Assembly: GCA_002005505.1 (NCBI GenBank)
Contig: KV908404.1
Span: 483,835 to 493,834, forward strand
DNA: 10,000 nt
Reading direction: 5' to 3'
Source: Botryococcus braunii
Taxonomy: Eukaryota > Chlorophyta > Trebouxiophyceae
The notes beneath the pieces are model-generated. The model worked only from the letters and a program-made list of their open reading frames with translations, had not been told where the DNA came from and made no database searches. Below, piece by piece: positions 1-9,200 of the stretch. The position numbers were made by a program, and so were the translations under genes. Within the stretch, counting starts at the first letter, position 1, and each line of letters begins with the position of its first letter.

Positions 1-639
1 ACAGGGCGCTCCATGCCCGGACGCAGAAGGTACCGCATTTGATAAGCCGAGGTACGGCGCCGATTGCAGAGGCGGGGCACGCTGAGGGGAGAGGTCGGAG
101 CGGCTTGCCAGGAGGCTGTGGGCGGGGCCCGCAGCCCGGGGACCGGTGGTGTCTTGGGGGACCGGTCACAGGGTACTGCTGGTTACCTGTGCGGGACAGT
201 AAGCATGAACGGCATGCCCTCCAGAACCGGTTGCTTGCTGGGCTTGCGTTTTCCTCCCACCACATGCGGAAGGGCCATTCCCTGGTGTTGCTGTGTGATA
301 ATGGTGGGTGTGCATCTCCAATCCTACACCCTCATTTTGTCTCTTCCCCGCTCAAAGCTGTCAGGTTTCTTGAGATGTGCTATAGCCCAACTCTGTAGCG
401 TGACATTGATGGCACAGGATTCACGTGTTTGATGTATTTTACTTTGCAGTGAACTCTACTCACTCTTTGTTTTAACTCTACTTTCGTTGGTGCGGTTAGG
501 ATAGGCTTCACTCATTATTTCAAATGGTGTAGATTTAGCAGGACGCGTACGTTTGGATGTTCTCGTCGCCTCTGTCCTCGTCAATTAGTCTCCGTACCTA
601 TTCCTTCATCTATGTGTGCGCCGGTGCTTGAGGCAGTGT

Positions 640-640
<1 letters not shown>
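1..640. other. no supported gene; GC-rich start
   Basis: Two overlapping plus-strand open frames (39-398 and 64-432) have no recognisable domain, low-complexity composition and no splice or start support. The first 200 bases are GC-rich and the rest is of mixed composition. I see no RNA gene or clear regulatory element. Confidence 0.5.
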
Positions 641-964
<324 letters not shown>

Positions 965-976
965 TGTCTGTGTCTC

Positions 977-1010
977 TGTGTGTGCGCGTGCGCGCACGCG
1001 TGTGCACGTG
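977..1010. repeat. 34-nt alternating pyrimidine-purine tract (Z-DNA type)
   Basis: Every step alternates pyrimidine and purine (TG, CG and CA dinucleotides), with a GC-rich core containing the self-complementary CGTGCGCGCACG. It directly abuts the GA tract. Such tracts are known to adopt Z-DNA under supercoiling; whether this one does so in the cell is inference. Confidence 0.85.
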
Positions 1011-1263
1011 AAACCGAGCATGAGCTATGTGTGCTGTCATCATCGAGCGTTGGTGATTAGCCTGGCGCGGAAAATCGCATGTACCCAAAACGAGTGACCC
1101 AACTGAAAGAACGTGTCAGTTAACAGCAGTCCAAAAGACTTCTCGGCGTGCAGGCATGGATGCGAGCGTGTGTGCCACGGTAGCAATCCTCCTCAGCTTC
1201 CCACACCAGGAAGGGCCAAGCGGGAGCCCTGCTGTGCCGACCTTTGCGGGGCAAGGTGCCCAA

Positions 1264-1410
1264 GGCCACGTGGCGGCTGACGACGTAGACCACGCCAGAT
1301 GTTGCTGTGGCCAAGAAGAGGGGTTGTGGGAAAGGGAAAGCAATGTTGGTCACCCAGGAGGCGCAGGTCACGTGACTCGCCGATGTGGGATAGGAGAGGA
1401 CGAGACCCTC
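1264..1410 (-). CDS. possible exon of an unidentified membrane protein
   Basis: The minus-strand frame is open from an in-frame TAG near 1422 and is rich in G/C third positions. It reads about EEGLVLSYPTSASHVTCASW, then VTNIAFPFPQPLFLATATSG and VVYVVSRHVALG, a hydrophobic membrane-like stretch. Boundaries are approximate: a CTCCAG acceptor lies just upstream near 1416, and the 3' side could use a GC donor after 1264 or a GTCGGC donor further on. The PTSASH and SRHVALG elements faintly recall the C2 (PSGH) and C3 (SR...H) motifs of PAP2 phosphatases, but the spacing does not fit, so I do not assign the family. The plus strand is also open here. Confidence 0.3.
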
Positions 1411-1573
1411 CTCCTGGAGGTTCTACGCGGTGTTACTGTGAGTAAGGATAACGTAAGAAGGAAGCTGGCACACATCAGCAGCTGCTACCCGGCTGCCTGC
1501 CCATCTCGGGGGATGCTGAAACAGGTTTATAACTTTTTCCAGGAGATGAACAGATGATGAAGTTGGCTTCAAA

Positions 1574-1603
1574 GGAGGAGGAGGAGGAGGAGGAGGAGGA
1601 GGA
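1574..1603. repeat. (GGA)10 microsatellite
   Basis: Ten uninterrupted GGA units are followed by AAAAGGGA. No supported exon overlaps it. Confidence 0.95.
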
Positions 1604-1715
1604 AAAGGGATTTTTGTTGTCTCTGTTGCTTAATGTTCCTGTGTCGAGACTAAACTTAGTCAAGACATGTACGTACGTTGCCTTACCCCCCACCCCGAGG
1701 CCTCCCGCATAAGCG

Positions 1716-1826
1716 CGGAGAGGGAGGGAGGGAGGGAGCTGGGGGGGCGGGAGGGAGGGAGAATGAGAGGGGGGAGGGAGAAGTGGTGGCGCAAAGTGGG
1801 GCCCCTCGGGGGGGGGGGGGGGGGGG
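1716..1826. repeat. G-rich purine tract ending in a G19 homopolymer
   Basis: Degenerate GGGA/GGGAG units (about 1719-1800) are followed by 19 consecutive G at 1808-1826. Several runs of three or more G on one strand make G-quadruplex formation possible. Homopolymer length is the least certain part of the sequence here. Confidence 0.9.
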
Positions 1827-1859
1827 CGCAAGCATTCCTGGGGCCACTTTGCAAATCAG

Positions 1860-3050
1860 CATGACGCGAGCAAGTGTGACCCTGCTTGAAAGTATTTGTC
1901 TGTCAGACTTGTCCATTGGACGACGAAAGCATTACACAATGTACAGCACAAGCCACGTAAAAGTATTCTTGAGCCCGTGAGGCAGTGCGGGACACTACTG
2001 GACCTGCACACGGGCAGAGGATCAGAACTGGAAACGAGGGTTTGCTTGACACAGCATGTATGAATCTGCTACGAAGAATCCAGCAGATATGATGAATGCT
2101 CGTCGGGGACAGCCTTCATTCCATCCCTTTCCAGTGCGCTTGATGAAACACTGCAAAATCGCTTACGCTTGATACGGTCAAATTAACGTGCACGTTCTCA
2201 TCCGCGCTCATTGGAATGGATCAAGCAAACAGCCTTTTGAGGTGTGGGTGCACACCACCGTAAGTATAACTACTCTAATGCCCCTGCAAAGCACAGCTTA
2301 TGTTATTATGTGTGACTATGCAGGTGATTGGTAAGACTGTACACAGCACGGTAGCTACCTGAAGGGAATTCCTGATCTTTTGAACCCCGCAAGAAAACCA
2401 ACTTCCACAACAACGCTCAACAGTCTGTGTGGCAAATGAGATGCAGCAAGCATGAGCATCCCACACCACCTCACAACCTTGGGCAGGACTCCCCTGAATA
2501 TGAATCTCTCAGGACTGATGAATGAGGCCCCCTTCTTGCCCAAACCTGCCAGCCATCCATAGAGCTGGTTTATTATGAAGTGTAACTTGACCCATTGTAT
2601 GATAATCAACTGGATTGCACTTAGAACAAAAAGTGAATCATACTGGTTTCCATTTGCGTGACATCTGAACGACTTCGGGCCACCTCGAGTGAACCTTCCG
2701 CTAAAACTGAGAACCTGCGAGGCCCAACAAAACTGAAGTCGCGTTCCTGCATGCTTGTGCTTAGGCGCTCTTTGGCGGGAATGCTGGTGCACCCACGCAT
2801 GCCCCATACCCTTCTAAAATGTGTACACCACATTACGAAAAAGAACAACTTTTCTTGCACAACTAAGGTTGTTCACATGTGCTACATTTGTGTACATGCC
2901 CCTAACTCCTACACTAAAAAGAATTATTCTCGGGTGCATTCTCGATAGATGAATGATGTAACCATTGCATCGTGAGCTAGATTCTAGCTGCTGGAACCTT
3001 GCTCTCCTGCATATGCAGCAACCTCGGGTGTTTACGTGAGTAATAAAACC
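1860..3050. other. no supported gene
   Basis: This is mixed-composition sequence with several chance open frames, the longest on the minus strand at 2355-2807 (150 codons). That frame has no recognisable domain and no consistent splice support. An acceptor-like CCCGTGTGCAG on the minus strand near 2010 precedes a short open frame, but I could not connect it to anything. Confidence 0.45.
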
Positions 3051-3058
3051 AGCCCCCG

Positions 3059-3069
3059 CCCCCCCCCCC
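3059..3069. repeat. C11 homopolymer
   Basis: Eleven consecutive C lie in a GC-rich stretch (about 3050-3090). Confidence 0.9.
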
Positions 3070-3306
3070 TCTACCGGTAAGGGCGGGACCGGAATAAGAG
3101 GTGGCAATGAAGCCTTCCTTCTGACTCCGTACATGCTTGAGCCAAGATTTGAAAAGGAGTGTGCTTCTTCTCACTACTGACCAACGAAGGCCAACCGGAC
3201 CATGAAAACAAACGGCCTCCCCTCCCCTCGGGCGAAACACCACTGCTTGAACACAAAACACATGCCATGCGCACATGCACGTGTGAAGCACTTGTGTGTG
3301 CACGCG

Positions 3307-3316
3307 CCCCCCCCCC

Positions 3317-3360
<44 letters not shown>
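3307..3360. repeat. C13 followed by (CA)21 microsatellite
   Basis: Thirteen C run directly into about 21 CA units. Open frames crossing it (HTHTHT / VCVCVC) are repeat artefacts. Confidence 0.96.
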
Positions 3361-3363
<3 letters not shown>

Positions 3364-3415
3364 CGCCAAGTCATACGGTGGCCGTGCTGCCTCAACGCTC
3401 CGCCCTACAACTCAC

Positions 3416-3568
3416 ATGGCCAGAAATAATACAAGACCATGACATTCACTCGAGCTCGTTCATAGTCGTACCAATTCAACGAACCCTCACACAATTCCAA
3501 GTCAGGCGGGAACGGCTGCCGATCCTTCACAAGCAAGGAGGCGCACTCGGCCTCATCTAGCCAACCTC
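3416..3568 (-). CDS. possible exon of an unidentified gene
   Basis: On the minus strand, acceptor GCAAAACAG and donor GTGAGT enclose 153 nt, open with phase 1 at both ends. It would encode about 50 residues of protein-like composition: an acidic start (WLDEAECASLLVKD), then FPPDLELCEGSLNWYDYERA and RVNVMVLYYFWP. The last part is hydrophobic and could start a membrane helix. The plus strand is also open here (to 3560), which weakens the call. No family is recognised. Confidence 0.3.
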
Positions 3569-3673
3569 CTGTTTTGCACGGCATCTCCGCGGCCCAACAT
3601 CTCAGATGCACCTGGCCGTGTTGTTACTAATCAATTGATTGCTCGACCCAACGTCCAAATCGGAGGATCTTCC

Positions 3674-3698
3674 GCTTTAAAGGGAACGGCTTTAAAGG
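3674..3698. repeat. short direct repeat GCTTTAAAGG
   Basis: Two copies of GCTTTAAAGG start 15 bases apart (3674 and 3689) and are separated by GAACG; each contains the self-complementary CTTTAAAG. The pair lies about 330 nt downstream of the transporter stop codon. No function is apparent. Confidence 0.7.
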
Positions 3699-4027
3699 AA
3701 TAATGGAAAATTTTCCCTCCCCACACCCCCTCCCCAAACTCCATATGAAGATAATAAGGGGGAATTGAGGTGATCTTGTGTTGACAGAAAAGTTGCGTAA
3801 CCGTAAATGCCCAGGAATAAAGGGGTGTACTGATTGGGAAGAAGGAAATATTAGACAAATCAGGTTAACCACTAGGCTCAAGCGAGAATAACGGGAGGAT
3901 CTCCTGCGGACATTCTCATGGCTTCTGTGCCTCCCCACCACAATCAATCGATTGTTGGAGCAGGCAATCCCCATTCCTGCCTCTTGTGCCAGAGGTGCCT
4001 CAATGCAATTCCAAAAATCGAATGTGG

Positions 4028-4250
4028 TCAGCGCTTTTGATGGCGAACAAAGGTGAGAGCCGCATAGCAAATGGCCAGCAGCACAACAACGGACACCGCA
4101 GAGGCGAAGAGGAAGAGCCATTCGTTGCTGCTATCCAGGCTGTAGTACACTAGAGGCGTGTCTTCTCCCATCAGGTGGGTGGTGGTGCCCCCGAACTGGT
4201 TTATCATCAAGGCCCCGAAGCCGTACCACATCCAGTTTATCCACACCAAC
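4028..4250 (-). CDS. ABCG terminal exon: post-TM5 segment, TM6 and stop
   Basis: The 223-nt exon starts after acceptor GGGTGTGCAG. Its first G completes Trp, so the join reads [20 protein letters not shown] followed by NQFGG, matching the ABCG pattern '(Y/F).(W/Y)......YG..ALM.NQF'. A roughly 25-residue loop ([20 protein letters not shown]) leads to TM6 ([21 protein letters not shown]) and the basic tail TFVRHQKR before TGA at 4030-4028. A short basic tail right after TM6 is typical of ABCG C-termini, so this is probably the last coding exon. No clear polyadenylation signal was recognised downstream. Confidence 0.87.
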
Positions 4251-5731
4251 CTGCACACCCCTCGCCCTCAGTCAAGAATGTGCATGCAAATTTGGAGACC
4301 TTCCTTGAAGAATGTGACAGGCACACGTCTTCACAGGCCCGCCCCTATGTCAAGGGTGTGTGGCAAAAAGGATGACCAGGCACACGCCCGCACGCGTCTC
4401 CCCCTTCGTCGAGGAGGGTTGTTCAAAATGTGGCCAGGCACGCGTCTGCCCCTCCTTCAAAGGTGTGTGTTTACAAGGATGACCAGGCACACGTCTGCAC
4501 AGGCCTCCCCCTCCATCAAGGGTGTTTGTGCAAAAAGGGGGACCAGGCACACGCCTGCTCCTCCTTGAAGGGTGTGTTTTGAAAAGGGCGACAAGGCACA
4601 CATCTGCACAAAAAACTGCCCCTCCGTCGTCAAGCACGCCGAATGTCGCCCAAGCTTCCGTTTGAACACCCTTAAATCGCGGACGCCTGTCGTTCAACGG
4701 TCGGTCCCCACGAGCCCCTTTCATTAATTCCAGAAAGGAACTCTTCCAACCTTTCACGGCCTAGGGGTCCGTATTCCCGCATGACAGCGTCTTGTGGAAC
4801 AGCCACGCCTTTGGATCCAGACAAGCTTCCAGGATTTGGTATCAGGGTGACTTCGCACTGCCCACACTGCGCAGATGTGCTTTTAGATCATCCGTTTGCC
4901 TTATCTTCCCTTTCCCCCCCCTCAAAAAAAAAAAAAAAAGAGTGAGGTGGGGAGAGGGAAGGAGGGTGGACACAAGGGAGTGGGAGGGACGGAGAGCGTT
5001 GAATCGGAAGGGGAGGGGGGGGGAGTGGGCGGAGGGGAGGTGTGTCTGTCATCGGATTTTCAATAAGTTGTTGATGCGACCCGAAAGCACTGCATGTCCT
5101 TGAGCGCTGCAGAGCTGCAGAAGAGTAGCATGTGCCACCATGCAAAACGTGCCAAAGCTATCTTCCGGCATGCTTTGAAGACGCGTGATCATATGAGTGA
5201 TTCTGTTTGATCACCACTGCCCCATCTCATCTAGGGACCACATAATGTGACACTTGGTTCACTCACAGAGTCCATGTCCTCCACCACCCCCCCCCCCCCC
5301 CGGGGCTTGTCATTTTATTACACGAGTTGGCCACCAAGGGCCACTTTGGTTGTGATCTAAGGGCGCACCAGATCCAGGGCCGAGGGATATCATAGTACCG
5401 CAGTACATAGCCCGTAGCAAAGAGCAGTGCTGTGGGGACGGTCAGCAGCATTGCAGAGGCGATGTCCATTGTGGGAGACAGTGCAGCGGCTGCATATGCG
5501 AATGCTGCACAGGTTCGAAAACCCCCCAGAGATGAGCTGCTTCGTTGAAAGTTTTTGTGCATAATCCTTGGGGTAAAAGATGTACCTTCATTATTTCTGA
5601 AATCCTGGCACAGTTGGCAGTTTGGAGACAATCAGAACAGTAATTTGGTCCAACGAGAGGGTCAAGGGGAAGGATTTGTGGGATTGAAAGACCCCCCTTC
5701 CCCGCCCACCCCCCCTCCACACACACACACA

Positions 5732-5788
<57 letters not shown>

Positions 5789-5882
5789 CACACACACACA
5801 CACACACAGAGCCACCCAGCCAGACACAGACACACACATCCACACACACACACACAGAGCCACCCAGCCAGACACACACAAA

Positions 5883-5917
<35 letters not shown>

Positions 5918-5935
5918 TCTCTCTCTTTCTCTTTC

Positions 5936-6027
<92 letters not shown>

Positions 6028-6147
6028 ACACACACAGACCCAGCCAGACACAGACACACATACAGGCACCCACACCCATGAACACAGACGCACACATACA
6101 CACACACACAGACCCACACGTAGACACAGTTTCTCACACAGACACAT

Positions 6148-6187
<40 letters not shown>

Positions 6188-6248
6188 ACCCACATCTTCT
6201 CTCTCTTTCTCTCTCTCACACACACTCTCTCTCTGTGTGTGTGTGTGC

Positions 6249-6285
<37 letters not shown>

Positions 6286-9200
6286 TGCATGTGTGTGTAT
6301 GTGTGTGTGCGCGCAAACATGTCCGCACGCTAGTAATGAGAGCTCAATTTGCCTTTCCCCTCATGATGAATGAGGGTAACAGGGGGAGAAGGGCGGCTAC
6401 CTATCCCGTTGTAGAGGCTGATGAGCCAGGCCAGCCAAAACACAGCAAAGTTGCCCGCGAACTGGCAGATGTAGAACGTGGGCAATGAGAATACAATGCT
6501 CATTATGAAGCCCATCGTGAATTCCTCTATCATCTGCACATCCCAAAGCAAGCTTTCTCTCTTTGGCCTGACGAGCACGAGCCCGCCCAAGTAAATATCA
6601 AGTAGGGCCCCGAAAACAGCAAGAGGAGACGGCAAAACGGGGTGGTGGATATGAAACGGAGCAAATCAACAGCAAAGGGCACAAGCCAGCAGATTTGATC
6701 AGATGAAGGCCATCTAAAAAGCCCATCTAAAAATTTGGAGTTGGCGGGGATTTCTGCGGCCGCAGGGTCAACGGTCTGCAAGAACAGCATGTAGCCGCAG
6801 AACTGGCAAGATGGCTTTTCAAGAGCAGCCCGCCAAGTAGAGAGTGCTGCTTATATGGAGCGGGTATATCGAACAAGATAGATACAAACGGTTTGCAAGA
6901 AGGTGATTGGTTATGGCCTGCCGTGCCTTGTATGTGAGGTAGGAGCCTGGGCCGTACAGGCCGTCCTGCATCTCACGAAGGTAGACCGGCCTCTCCAGCA
7001 CAATCCCTGGGAGATAAGGCCCTGCCCCAAACGCCGGCAGTACGACCCTGTACCCCGTACACATGCGCATGAGTGCACAGCCTCTCCACTTGGGATGACT
7101 CCTGGTACAGGGAGTGTACAACGTGCATGCAAAAGACGACCCCCATGCCTGGGTGATGAACACAAAATAAAATGGTGCATCCAGCTTGAAGAATATCGCC
7201 GGTCACCAAACTCGCCGGTCACCAAATGTGCCGGCACGCCGGCACACCCCCAAGACCTTTTTCCTCGTTTATACTTCTTCACAAATCCCCCCCCCTCCCC
7301 AAAAAAAACCCTGTGGACACTGGGGAAGGTGTGGAGGTTAAGGAAGCAAGCTGTGGAAGGTGATGCTGCAGGGGAAGAGGGAAGAGAAGGAAGAAGAGGA
7401 GGACCAGCAAAAGGACGAGGAGGGCAAAGAGGAAAGGGAACAGGAAGAGGACAAGGACGAGGAAGAGGAAAGGGGACAGGAAGAGGAAGAGGAGGAGGAA
7501 GAGGAAGTAGTAAGAGAAGGGAATTACAAAAGGCGAGGGCAGCGCACCACATGAAAAGAGCTCCCACGATATTGGGCATGTTGACGGCGGACTCGTCCGT
7601 GCCGACCCGCCAGTAGAAGGTGAAGAGCAGGAAGGTGAACACCGTCTTGTCAAACAAGCGCCCGAACAAGTAGTAGAGGTTGGTGTAATTGCGCGGGGTT
7701 CGAGCCCTCAGCATCACCCACACGCTCCACCAAAGGGGGTTGGTGTTGCCCTTCTTCGTTGCCAACGCCTGCCCCACGGCACACTGCCCGTCAGTTTGAA
7801 TGCCGCAAACAGCGTTTGGGAACATGCACTTCCAGGGTAGGTCGGCACACCGGCAAGCACGGCTGGATGAGGCAAGGGAACGAAGGAAGGAGGGGGGGAG
7901 GGGGAGGGAAGAATACACCGATAAATGAGTAGTTTAGATGGAGAAATGAATGGATGGATGATAATGCATGGATGATAGAGTAAGTTGAATGGAGAGATGG
8001 ATGGATTAATGAATACATCAGGAGGGTAAATGAATGGAGGATTGGGGAAACATAAATGAACGAGTGATAAGACGGATCAAGGAATGGATACATGATTGTA
8101 TGGTGCAGATGCACGGAGGAAAGAACGAGTAGACTTGCAAAATGACAAAGGAAGGAAGGAATACGCAAGAACACACTGATGTTTGGATGTATGACTGAAT
8201 GGTGGAAGGGCAAAGCAGAAGAATGAATGGGTGGCGGGCGATGGAATGAAGGGGCGAGCATGCGGATATGCATGATGGTGTCAGTGAACGGCCAAGTGGA
8301 TGCCGGCATGGGCCATCTAGATGTTGGTCCCAACATCTAGATAACACTCTGCGAAACAGTTAATGATTGGAAGAGTGGCTCATATCATGGAATTACTCTC
8401 CCAACGTTGATCCGATGATTTGCGAAGAAATACATGAATGCCTTCAAAAGTGAGTATGAGTTACGTCCCACCGGTCCTACCGTCTTGAAAAACTATATGA
8501 ATGAATGAGTGGACGGCAGTGTGACTTGATCCCCGCCCCCCTCGCACCATCGTATCGTGTAAACAATACCACTCCACCGTCTTTATGTGGTGCTCTGAGT
8601 GATAGCCAACAAAATAAGAATCCAGGAATGATTTAGCCGGATTGGTGCAAGGCTGCTGACACAAATTAAGGGTTCTATCTGAACAAAAGAACATCCCCAA
8701 AGTGCTTTCCAATCCCTGGGGGGGGGGGGCAGATATGCCGTTTCACGACCCCAAAAGAGGAATGCGGGCCATGCAGTCTGGAAAATGTTGGGGCGATTGT
8801 TAAATAACACACATTTTTTGTGGCGTCCGAGATGATGCTCGACTCCACTTGTATGAAAGCCTCCAAGTTGACATCGTTCTGCTTCTTCAATGAGGATCTG
8901 CAGCATAAGAGGAGCCCCCGGCAGCCATTTAGCATGTGGCGATAGCAAAACCAGGGGGTGCAGAAGGGAATGCATGAAGAGGGTGCGGATGCAAAAGGGA
9001 ACGCACGGAGAGGTGCAGTTGCAGAGGGGCTGAATGCAGAAATGCGCTTGCAGAGGGGATGAATGGAGAGGTGCGACTGCAAAAGAAACGAATGGAGGGG
9101 TGCGGGTGCAAAAAGGGATAGATGGCGAGGTGCGGCTGCAAAAGAAACGAATGGAGAGGTGCGGGTGCAAAAAGGGATGGATGGAGAGGTGCGGGTGCAA

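Noticed and set aside
2355..2807. 150-codon minus-strand open frame
   Set aside because: No recognisable domain, mixed composition, and no splice sites that link it to neighbours.
4350..4757. Open frames over the repeat region on both strands
   Set aside because: They are periodic translations of the 49/59-bp minisatellite with no domain.
5442..6488. Long open frames of up to 272 codons on both strands
   Set aside because: They run through CA/CT/GT microsatellites (HTHT, VCVC); only the ends at 5504-5369 and 6533-6401 on the minus strand are real coding sequence.
7360..7554. Plus-strand EEEE-rich 'acidic protein'
   Set aside because: It is a translation of the intronic polypurine tract opposite the transporter.
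6911..7918. 335-codon minus-strand open frame
   Set aside because: Only the part within 7768-7548 is used as an exon. The rest reads through a polypyrimidine intron tract, and the true TM2 continuation is in another frame at 7047-6927.
8315..8342. Bacterial-style terminator hairpin
   Set aside because: There is no T tail, it lies inside a eukaryotic intron, and no gene ends there.
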